A DNA stretch of 64,000 nucleotides from contig JXTC01000130.1 in assembly GCA_002914845.1 (NCBI GenBank), positions 1 to 64,000 of the forward strand, in the 5' to 3' direction. Both the position numbers and the translations under genes were made by a program. The DNA comes from Trema orientale. Its lineage: Eukaryota > Streptophyta > Magnoliopsida > Rosales > Cannabaceae. The notes under the pieces were generated by a model. That model was not told where the DNA came from, searched no databases, and saw only the letters and a list, made by a program, of their open reading frames with translations. Positions 1 to 9,879 of this stretch are shown piece after piece. Position 1 is the first letter of the stretch, and the number at the start of each line of letters is the position of its first letter.

Positions 1-1240
1 GGAAATTTTCAAATCAATACAGTCAAACTTGTTTATCTCTAATTAAAACAAGAAATTCCTTTTACACAAGCTTTTAAGTTGATTTATGAATTTCTATCGT
101 ATCCATATTTCCTAAAAATCAATTTAAGAAGTCATAATTTTGAAAAAAATTGAAAAAGACTTGAAATAACATTTAAAACATGCTCTCTGGTATTTTCAGC
201 AGATCGATTCTCATTTTCGTTCTACCAATTCCTTGCCGAATTTTCAGCAATTTTCAGATTCGGCCGTTAGAACTGCACTACCAACAGTTAGTATTTTCAG
301 TTGACCGAAGACAAACTTTTGGTCTACTAAAAATGATAGATTGTCTGTCCAACGGTCTAAAACAGCTTGTTTTCATTCAAGTCTATAAATAGAAGCTTTT
401 CTAACACTTGAAATAGCTTTTGAACATCCTTAAATTGGTGATATCATATATTCAAGTTATTCAAATTAACTTTTGTGATCCAAATTTTTAAATCCACTTT
501 TTCACCAAAATCAATTGGGCCAAACTAGATCATATCTCGTGTTTACATCTATTCTCTCTAAGTTTACCTTGTATTAAATATTTTCATTAGAAAGAGATTC
601 TAATTGAGAGATTCAACAAAAACAAAATTATAATTGTGAGGTGAAGTTGCCACCGGAGTCTAAACAACCGATTTAGGTGAGGTTGCCATCGGAGTTTAAG
701 TAACCCGAGTGTAGGTGAGGTTATCACCAGAGTCTAAACAACCTGTGAGTTGGTGAGATTGGCACCATTATCTAAACAATCCGTGTAGGTGAGGATTGGT
801 ACCGGAGTCAAAATAATCCATGGTTAGGTAGAGTCAAGACTATTGTAAAGGCATAGGTGAACCTAAGAAGAATTCACTTTTTGTAAAAAGGTCGGTCAAG
901 CCCACAATCTTAATCTGATAGTGTAAAGCTCAAAGCAAGTTGCCGAGGGCCGGGGACATAGGCAAACCGTCGTGTTTGTCGAAGCTAGTAAAAACCAAGT
1001 TTGCATTTTCTCTATCCCTACACTCTTTATTTTATAATAAGCTATTTAATTGTGTATTTGATATTTAGTGTGCTTAATATACTTGTTATTATTGCTATAT
1101 ATTTGGTATTATTGTTCATTTAGCCTTAAAATTTTAAAATAGTGGTGTATGATTTTACATAGTTGAAAAGTTTCTTAAAAAGTTTTAAAACCCAATTCAC
1201 TTCCCCTTGGAAGTCAATCTTGGGCTAACATAATAGACAT
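1..1240 (+). mobile_element. Decayed LTR-retrotransposon (LTR-like) fragment
   Basis: No coding frame is convincing here. A TATA-like tract (TCTATAAATAGAAG, about 382-395) is followed by a 45-bp-scale degenerate tandem array (about 640-810) whose units read roughly 'gtgaggttgccaccggagtc'. Next come a tract near 930-1000 resembling the 'gggacataggcaaaccg...' signature of LTR leaders and an 'aacccaattcacttcccctt' tract near 1190 like those at the end of plant copia LTRs. No paired LTR or target duplication is visible, so this is a remnant. The superfamily is uncertain. Confidence 0.4.
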
Positions 1241-1277
1241 ATGGCGCTAAGTGTCAATATTTGAGGTGAGTTAAGTG

Positions 1278-1817
1278 TAGGGATGGCAACGGGTCAGGTT
1301 CGAGGTGGGTATGGCTATCCCGCCTCCGGACCTGCGGGAAAAAAACAAACCCATACCTACCCCATTTACCCGTTTAAGGTGACAGATCGGGTTCGAGTAT
1401 TACCCGTACGGGTAGGCAGGTACCCATACCCGGTAAAAAATTAAATAAAATATTATTTGAATAGCAAAAAGAAATACGAATTTAAAGAGAAAAAAATCTA
1501 ATGACAAATATCATATACTAAAATTGGAATACTTCAATAATACAATCTAATTTTTATATATACATATTTATTTATATGTATTTTACATAAATTATATATA
1601 CCTAATATATATATTTTTTATTTTTTATGTATATAAATAATCGGGGCGGGTACGCGAGGCGGGTACCCCTTATACCTGTATCCGCCCCGTACCTGGAACG
1701 GGATTTTCACTTACTACTCGTACCCGCCCCGTTTGCCCAAATAATCGGGTATTTCCCACCCTATTAGGGTCGAATACCTGTGAGTAAATGGGTTGGCGAT
1801 TATAATTGCCATCCCTA
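1278..1817. mobile_element. Non-autonomous hAT-like element, 540 bp
   Basis: The element starts TAGGGATGGCAAC and ends ATTGCCATCCCTA, giving terminal inverted repeats of about 12 bp. It is flanked by an 8-bp duplication, GTTAAGTG (1270-1277) and GTTACGTG (1818-1825), matching at 7 of 8 positions. The size of the duplication is the hAT signature. The interior is rich in GGGTACGGGTACCC-type subterminal motifs and has no transposase, so it must have been mobilised in trans. The short ORF on the minus strand at 1670-1852 is a product of these motifs and is not a gene. Confidence 0.8.
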
Positions 1818-1825
1818 GTTACGTG

Positions 1826-3022
1826 GCTTAATGTAGATAGGGAAAATGGCACTAAGTGACACGTCGAGGGAGATCATTATTAATGAGTAAGAGTTACTAG
1901 AGTGAAGACCTAACTTAAACCTATAAATAGAAGCTTGAGAATCAGTTGCAGACAAAAGTAGAAGACCTATGTTTTTAGTAAATTTTAGAAACAAAATAGA
2001 TGAAAAGAAAAATAGATAGAGATTTGAGAATAGACATGAAGATTAAGGAATATCAGTTAGAGCTAAGTGATGATAAATATTTTTCATGCATTACAAGATT
2101 ATAGTAAGTACAAGTATTTTCGAAATGTCATGTGAAGTACATCCCTATTTATATTTACTATTTGTATGTATTATAGTGTTCATGCAATGATGTGTACAAC
2201 ATATGCGTAAGGCATGCTTATGAAAAGAAATTTAAAATAATTTTAATAAGTTTATGTTTAAAAGAAAGAGTTATAATTGTACCTAAATTTCAACTATATT
2301 ATTTCATGAAGTATGGCTCCTGGCTTAGTGATTGTTAAAAAAAAAAAAAAAAAGTGACCAATCCCTTGAGGCAAAACAGCCAAGACGTGGTAAGCCAAAT
2401 ATAAAAGTGGTGAATCTGAAATTAATACCAAGGCAGGGTCAACTAAACAAAAGATGTCTATCATGTCATTACGTCAGTTTATGTTTAACAAGGGCCCAAA
2501 ACGATATTTAAAGACATAATTTTTTAAAGCAAAGTTTATAAATTATTTTGCTAGAGAAGTGGTATAGTGGATATCAAATGTTTTATAGCTCATTGAACTA
2601 TTCATATATAAGTTTAAGTACACCAGTAGATTATTTGAAGGTTGATTAAGCTGTAGTTCTACTAATCCCTTAATAATTTTATGTCTCTTTCAAACATGAT
2701 GTTGTAAAAATTGAATTTTGAAATAAAATGTTGTTTTTAGTTCTTCTAACTTTTTAATGTTTAATTTTCAAAAAGATTTCAAAACGTTAACGCATCCTTG
2801 CCTAATTGGTTATGTTTTCAAGTTAAATTCGACCAACTAGAGTAGAAGATATTACAATATAGGATCATGGGAATGGAGGGCTGTGATATGGGAATAGATG
2901 ATAATAGTCATCTATTCCTAGAATTCAAAGCCCCTTTGTTACTGTACAATAGCCTAAAGATTTGCCTTCGAGAAGAAAGGAAACAGCTAAAGGGAAATGG
3001 ATTTGACTAGTAGCGTAGTGGT
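1826..3022. other. Spacer with no recognisable gene
   Basis: This is AT-rich sequence with an A-run near 2337-2354. A second TATAAATAGAAGCTT motif at about 1923-1937 resembles LTR promoters and suggests more decayed retroelement. No open frame of note and no RNA gene is seen. Confidence 0.5.
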
Positions 3023-3196
3023 GTAAAATGATTTTTTAGGAACTGTACAATAATTTTTTTAGAGTGTTATAATATTAATGAAGTGTAGTTATTATATTAG
3101 TGACTGTTGGTTAACCTAGCAAAGTCATAAATTTATGGTTATTATATAGTAACTACCAATCATTTTATTGTAATACTCCCAAAAAAGTCATTTTGT
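3023..3196. mobile_element. Small MITE (family shared with 25557-25721)
   Basis: The ends form imperfect inverted repeats (GTAAAATGATTTTTTAGG on the left, CCAAAAAAGTCATTTTGTT on the right). The interior matches 25557-25721 closely, for example 'gtgttataatattggtaaagtg' and 'accaatcattttatt'. Two dispersed copies with the same boundaries mark it as a mobile family. No clear target duplication was resolved and there is no coding capacity. Confidence 0.6.
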
Positions 3197-3866
3197 TAAA
3201 TAGTCTTTTAAAAGTCATTTTGGCCCAAATTATTCATAGGTCAGTCTCTCATTGCTAAAATTTCGTATTACTGTCTCCTTTCAAATAAAAAAAAGAAAAC
3301 TCCTATTGCTGTGAAATTTTTTTTCTCGTTGCTAAAATTATGATGCCATCAATTATCCATGTTAGATATAGCTTCGTCACCCAAAACTTTTAACATAATG
3401 CAAAGCATATAGAAGATATCCCAAATATTGTTGTGAGTCAAGAAATCATTCGTTAGTTGCCTGTTTAGGAAAAGGGCTTATAGAAATATGACCAAATTTT
3501 GGGCCCAATTTCAATAAATGTCCCTTTGTCAAATGTTATAGCAAAATATCTGGTATATATGCATATATACCAAGTATAAAATTTTATATACCAAGTATAA
3601 AAAATTATATACCCAGTGCATTTTAGTACAATAACTAAAATTGGTAGATATGTGTATCTATCAAGTGTAAAAATATATATACCTAGACATTTAGCTATAA
3701 AATTTTAAAAGTGGACATCTACTTAATCAAATTTAAAATTTTGATCATCCACCTAGATTTCTCTTTAGGAAAAGAACATGGCTTTGAATAGTTATGTAAA
3801 GGAATCATACAAAGTTTAGACACAAATTTTTTTTCCCTCCAACTTAGACAGATCAATACCAGTTTA
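3197..3866. other. AT-rich spacer
   Basis: No gene is seen. Near 3550-3690 a short motif built on 'tataccaagtataaaa' or 'tatacccagtgc' recurs three or four times, a local degenerate repeat. The stretch ends at the target duplication of the solo LTR. Confidence 0.5.
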
Positions 3867-5693
3867 TGTTAGGATAAACGATTTATCCCCCAAAAACATG
3901 TAATTTTAGATATTTGTTGAATTAATAAACTGATATTTTTCTATTTGAATTTGTGCATAATTTATATATCTTTAAATTTCAGACAATTTCTAGTTTATTA
4001 ATGTGACCACAAATTTAGTAAGTGTTATATGCATGATGGTCTTTAATTAAATGTTATTAGTACGGTCTATTAACATTGAGAATGTAAAAATCATGTCTGG
4101 ACTATTAATGTGATGATATCATAATAGATGTACTTTATATAATTTAATTATATACGACTGGATGAAACATCATTTCAATCTCACATAAATTCTGTTATCT
4201 TTTGAAGTTCAAATAGTACTACTAGATGATCATATATAGATTAATCTTAATTCTGAGTAGTTATAAATTCTTGTTGTAATATTATGTTCTTTAACATACT
4301 TGATAAGGTTTGTTTTTCTAAACAGACTAAATCACTTGTATCTTGGGAGCATAATGAGATGAATAATTGGGAATGTAACTTAGAGATATGGAATCTATTC
4401 CTTCTATAAGGAAGTTAGCAAGATAATTCCTTTATGTATTGATTCAAGTCTTGAACAGTTTGAATACTCAATTTATAATAGATTTATAAATTAATTGTTC
4501 ATTAGAGAATCAACAATACACAAGGAAAAAGATGTAATTGGAGAAGTAAACAGAACATGACCTAGCTCTGGTTATGAATTGTCTATAGAGGATTGAACTA
4601 CATGTAATGATTAAATCGATGGAATACTCGTTGTTTTCTAAGTAAATTTATTTTGTGACTTAAAGAGTGAAATTCTAAATTTTTAGTGGAATAATATTGG
4701 AATTAATAAATTATACAAATTAATTAAATAATTTATTTAATTTTTATAATTTATTAGAGTTTGACTTACAGGTTCATAGGCCCCCCAATTCCACCTTTTA
4801 TAGATACTACATTGGAAATTACATGTTTTTTATTACTGCACGCTTTGTCAAGATCAATAGTTTATCTATTTGTGATTAATAAATGTTATTAATTAATTAA
4901 TTAATTTAAATATAGAGAGATAAGTTTTCAGGAAACTTACTAAAATTTGAAATATTCTTGGAGGAGTGTTACACACCAACTCAACCCATTTAATAGGCAA
5001 TTAGTATATAAATTACTTTGAAACCTACTTATGTCCTTAATCCAATATATATATATATATATTAGTTTATTATATTAATAAATTATTATATATAAGAAAT
5101 TAGTGGGAAACTATATACGACTTCTTAATAATTTTAGTAATTATATTAATCAATTGTTAGTCTTATATAAAACTAGTTTTAAACTACTCGTATGATGAGT
5201 TTTGTTTTTAGAAACCAAAAGTCACGTAACTTTGATATATATATATGATTAATATTTATTAATTAAATAATTAATATATATATATGTGTAAAGAGATAAC
5301 AAAGAAGAATAGTACGTATTATTTCCCAAAAAGAGTCACCATAAACTAATAAGAAAAAGAAAAGAGTTTACATATTCTTTCTAGAAATCACTCTTGTAAT
5401 TTCATGCGTTGAAAATATTGCAAGTGTCTAAAAGTGTGAGTTTGAGAAACTATACGCAATTCTCACACATTTATCTAGTTGTACTTAAGGCTTGAATTGG
5501 AAGATGGTGATTTTAAAAACAGAAAAGTTAGGATCTGATGATAGGTTACAAGAGATATATGATTTATTCTCTTTGTATATTTTTTGTTTTCCATGAATCA
5601 ATGTTATACACTTATATCGTCAATCGTTTTGAAATTTTTTTTTAAGTGTTCTTGGATCAAATTTCCATTGCAACTTTGATTTTAAAACCAATA
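3867..5693 (+). mobile_element. Solo LTR, family A, forward copy (1,827 bp)
   Basis: The sequence begins TGTTAGGATAAAC and ends AAAACCAATA, and is flanked on both sides by the perfect 5-bp duplication GTTTA (3862-3866 and 5694-5698). The start TGTTAGG mirrors the CCAATA end (CCAACA in the second copy), as LTR termini do. The second copy lies in reverse orientation at 30633-32058. No internal coding sequence or partner LTR is present, so this is a solo LTR left by LTR-LTR recombination. The superfamily cannot be told from an LTR alone. Confidence 0.85.
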
Positions 5694-5698
5694 GTTTA

Positions 5699-6462
5699 AC
5701 TATCTAGCACCTGTACTGTCTTCCCACCGTGCATTATCCTGTGTTTACAAAAATGAATATATCAAATTATTTCTCTATTTCGCCTAAACATTAGATTAGG
5801 CCATTTGTTCTCGTAAATCCAAAAAATAATAGTTATATTCCTTTTTTTTCGAAAAATATCTATAGGCCACTTTTTCTCCCAATAAATATAATACTTAAAA
5901 TATACATTGATCTAGGGATTCTATATTCCTTATAGGATTTATATTCCTTAGAGGACTGTTTACTGACCAGTTCTTACCACTAGGCATCTGAATCGATCAT
6001 AATTAAGTCACGACTTTAATGAGAAACTATATGTCTATCAATTCAAATATTACTACAAATTAAAGAAAAGAGTTTGAAGCACTCAATATGATTTTTTGGC
6101 GACCATCTATTCCTTAGACTAAATAAATGTCCAAAAGATTTCTTGAATTACCTAGGTGGTGATAATAAATTTATTTTTGTCAAGAACTTTGTGAAAAATT
6201 AGTTTTTTTTTTTTTTTTGGCTGCTGAAAGGGTCCCCATCAGGGGGAATTCATTAATGAGAACCAAATATAAAAGGTGGATCGAATGTTAAAAAATTAGT
6301 TGAAGTAAAGTTTATAGAGTTTAAAAATGTGTCTTATATTTCTTTTTAAAACTTGTGTTATACATTAGTTGATTTATACACCTTTTAGAAATTTATTTAG
6401 TTTGGGAATTAAGAAAATCAAGGATGTGTTACAAATCATAAAGATCACGTTTAGTACACCAT
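5699..6462. other. AT-rich spacer
   Basis: No gene is seen. It contains T-runs (6202-6219) followed by 'ggctgctgaaagggtccccatcaggggg', which looks like a repeat-element tail. Nothing here can be assigned further. Confidence 0.5.
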
Positions 6463-6607
6463 ATTGTATTGTATTGTGAGTTGTGTTAGGTTATATTGTA
6501 TTGTATTGTAATCGAGTTGTGTATTGTATCGTGAGTTGTGTTAGGTTATATTGCATTGTATTATAATCGAGTTGTGTTATGTTATATTGTATTGTATTGT
6601 ATCATGA
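6463..6607. repeat. Imperfect minisatellite, about 55-70 bp unit
   Basis: The motif GAGTTGTGTTAGGTTATATT plus runs of GTATT recurs about three times, with TAATCGAGTTGTGT between copies. The short frame starting at 6579 only reads through this repeat and the flank and is not a gene. Confidence 0.65.
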
Positions 6608-6895
6608 GGAATGCTACAGACAGCCCTTCTTTCAGGCACTTAGGCAGACGCTGGCTTGGATGATTGACACGTTTTTGGTGCAAAGAGTTCTGCTTTTAGA
6701 CTTATATATGAAATCCTTCTTTTATATTAAATTACAATATTACCATTCTTTAAAAAAAGCATAATGGGACCCACACTTTGGTTTCTTCTATTGCTATCCT
6801 GCAAACTTTCTTTCTCGCTGAGTGACGCCCTTGACAAGTTTCCATTATTATTACTGATATTGGTCAAATTTCTTTCAACAAATGCCTTTTACAAG

Positions 6896-8316
6896 TGTTC
6901 CTGGGTAAAGTCCTAATTCATACTCAAAAATGGATTAGCTTATTTAGATATTAAAATAAATCAATAGAACTGTATAGTGATGTTTTATTTGTTCTGATTT
7001 GAGGTATTAGTATCCTATTCTATGAATATTCTCTAAGGGTGCTAAACTAAGGTCTCGTATGCAAAACAAGGAGAATTTTTAAGATATTATTTTATGCAGA
7101 CTCAATAAGGGTGAAATTAACTGGTTTTATGGATTGGGACACGGTTTTGAAGTGAAACTATTTAGATGTCAATGAATGAGTAAATCCCAAAAGATTATGC
7201 AAAGTTCGAAGGATTTTTCAGCAAATGGAGGTGGGATTTTGCAGCTGGTCTTGTGAAATACCAGCTGCAGCACCTGGTTTTTTTAACAAACTAAACAGAA
7301 ACAGCCCGCCACTTGGTAAGGCTGTCTCACTTCAATCATTACAGAATATTCTGCTGCAATAATTGTTCCTTAATGTTATAAAGGGAACTGAAGTTCCCCA
7401 GCAAAAGGCAGAGGGGTGAACAGCGAGAGAAAAGGGAACGTAAACCCATTTTGACAGCTTACTCTTTACTCTAAAATATCTATACATTCTTCTCTCCTTT
7501 TTCACCGATTTCCAGGGCTGATATTTCCCAGTAATTTACAGTCACTTAAATACCCAAAATCCCTTCATCCGATTGCTTGGATACATTCCCTAAACATCTT
7601 GTATATTAGTTTTGGTGTTTAAATTCGTTGTTACAGCCTCACACTACCATTTTAATATCATGCTAGCCCCCAACGACTGTTGTTTTTCATGATGCATTAT
7701 ATGATCAGCCTATCTTTCACGCATAAAACGACTAGGGGTTTGATCTACTCTTCGGACTAAGTGTCCATAAGCTAAGTTTTCTTTTCTTTTTCTATTTTCA
7801 TTGTATATATATGTATGCATATGCCACATGCTTTCGAAACTAAATGTTGGTCATATTATACTAAGGCACACATCTTTAATATAATTATTAAAGCTTCATG
7901 CCTAATGTGTTCAATCAGGCTCATTTCAGTGGCTGATCAAGTTTTTGCTCACTACTGAGTAGAGCAACATCTTCACTTTTAAAATAACCATCCATTCATG
8001 AGCATCTGATTTTCAAACTTTCATATCATCATGTTTGAAGTACTTTTTGAAAATTGAGCCATCCAAAGGCCCCATTCACTATATTCGTGGAAATTTTCTC
8101 TTAAGTGTCTCTAAAAGCATTTTTTTCACCCTTTGCTTACTGATTTGTATAATTTTCAATTCTATTAGTTCTGTTGGTTATATAGTTGTTTTAAAAGTCT
8201 GTCCAAATCATATATCCTAGAATTTTATGCTCAATTATGATATATTATACTTTCTTAATCTTTGAGTAATAAGCAAGTAATCATATATTTTCAGAAATCA
8301 AAATTTACCACGAACA
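6896..8316 (+). repeat. 5' LTR of the Tat element (1,421 bp)
   Basis: It begins TGTTCCTGGGTAAAG and ends CCACGAACA, and aligns end to end with 23184-24603. A TATA-like box (TATAAAGG, 7377-7384) lies mid-LTR and probably marks the U3/R boundary region. The 61-codon frame at 8035-8220 also occurs in the 3' LTR with substitutions and looks fortuitous. Differences from the 3' LTR cluster at the two ends; 7161-7893 appears identical. Confidence 0.92.
7377..7384 (+). promoter_or_regulatory. Probable TATA box of the LTR promoter
   Basis: TATAAAGG lies about 480 bp into the LTR and is unchanged in the 3' LTR at about 23664. It is followed by a purine-rich tract like a retrotransposon transcript start region. 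Assignment rests on motif and position only. Confidence 0.45.
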
Positions 8317-8326
8317 TACACAAAAA

Positions 8327-8344
8327 GGCGACTCCGCTGGGGAT
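8327..8344 (+). promoter_or_regulatory. Primer binding site, tRNA-Arg type
   Basis: GGCGACTCCGCTGGGGAT starts 10 nt after the 5' LTR. It is complementary to a tRNA 3' end of the form CCCCAGCGGAGTCGCC(A), which I recall as tRNA-Arg and which is the primer described for Tat/Ogre-type elements. The usual leading T of the site (pairing to the terminal A of CCA) is an A here. Confidence 0.75.
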
Positions 8345-8470
8345 GGCCAAAAAAGATTAGTTCTTCTCAGTTTTCATAAAGTTTTGTTTGCATTTAGCTG
8401 TATATAGGTGTCTTGAGAACTTTAGTTTCTATTCTGGGGTTTAGTCTTTTTCCTGACTCAAGAGAGAAGA

Positions 8471-9877
8471 ATGGCGAATCCTCCAAATCCATCACCTTTA
8501 CCACCAAGACCTCCTCCACCACCACCCATACCTCCAGCTAGTTCTGAAGGTTCTGTTCAACAAAATCAGCTAGGAGAAATTCTAGCTATGATGAGATCTC
8601 TTCAGCAAGAGGTCACGGCTCTGAAAAATAGGGAAGGAATGCACAATGGGAATAGCAGTCTTGGCTCTCAGGCTGCACCAATAGTTCAAGCTGGAACCTC
8701 TGATGCAATAGCAGCACCTCTAGCTGCTCATGCTGCACCATCAGCTCCCAATGCACCAACTACTCCCTCAAATGTTGTAAGTACTCCAGGCATGAGCCGA
8801 GAATATTTTACTAAGGATGAGATTCTAGAGATGATGAGAACTGGTTCAACAGACAAGGATCTAAAGAAGATTGATTTCCGACCGCCATATCCATCTTATA
8901 TTTTATCAAAACCTTACCCTAAGGATTATATTAATCCTAGGTTCAGGACATTTGATGGAAGGACAGGAAATGCTAAAAAACATGTGGTTGGCTTCATTGA
9001 TGATCTTGGAGTTTATGCTGGAGATGAAGAACTAAGAATGAGAGAATTTTCTAAATCCCTCACTGGAAGAGTTTACGACTGGTTTGTTGATCTCCCTGCC
9101 AACAGCATCAAGAGTTGGCCAGATTTAGTGTCAATCTTTTGCACTAAGTTCTTTGTGGCAGAATCAAAATGCACATTTGCAGACTTGTCTGCAGAATTTC
9201 AAAAGGAAAGAGAATCTTTGGTGGCTTTTATTAACCGGTTCAAGGAAAAAGTATTGGACTGTAAAGACTCAGTTACTGAACAACAAATGATAGACATATG
9301 CATCAAGAAGATAGATCCTGAATGTAGGATTCATATCATGAATCATGTGATCACTAATTTTGCTGAGTTAATGGAAAGGGCTAAGAATACTGAGATTATG
9401 ATGGCAGATGTCGAAAGAAAACACAAAGCAAAGAATAATTCTACATCAACCAACAATACTTGGAGTAAGCCTCTCTTAAACAAAAGGAAGAGAGAAGTAT
9501 CAATAGTTGAAAAAGCTCGAAAGACTCTACAACAAGTGCCGCCAGAAATACCCCTTGAAAAGAAAAAGATAGAAGCTTTAGTAAAAGCTTAGCTTGAAGA
9601 TGGAGCATTAAGGGATTTCCCTATGGAAAAACCCCCAACTCAAGAAGAAAAGAAGAATCCAAGATATTGTCTGTATCATAAGAAAGTGATACACTCAACA
9701 GCTGATTGTTATGCTGTTAGAAGATTACATTACTCTAAAATGAACAAAGAAGAGATTGTTAAAACTCAAGAAGCCGATACCAATCCATTTCCAAAACATA
9801 AAGAGAAAGAGCAAGTCATGACATGCACTGCTGTAGAAGAAATTAAATCAACAAAAAAAAGGAAAAGCAAAAATTGA
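8471..9877 (+). pseudogene. gag: gag of the Tat element, one premature stop
   Basis: The frame starts at ATG 8471 with a proline-rich N-terminus (MANPPNPSPLPPRPPPPPP). A capsid-type retrotransposon gag region lies at about residues 155-285 (for example YDWFVDLPANSIKSWPDL). A TAG at 9590-9592 interrupts the frame; the same frame continues through 9877 and contains a CX2H...HX4C cluster (CLYHKKVIHSTADC, about 9668-9709), the nucleocapsid-like zinc motif of this lineage. The frame then ends and the protein continues in another frame (9880 onward) after an A-rich run at about 9850-9862, suggesting a small indel. Gag would form the virus-like particle and bind the RNA template. This copy could give only a truncated product lacking the zinc cluster. 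Confidence 0.85.
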
Positions 9878-9879
9878 CG

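Noticed and set aside
8035..8220. 61-aa ORF conserved in both LTRs (also 24322-24507)
   Set aside because: The conservation is explained by LTR duplication; there is no coding signature.
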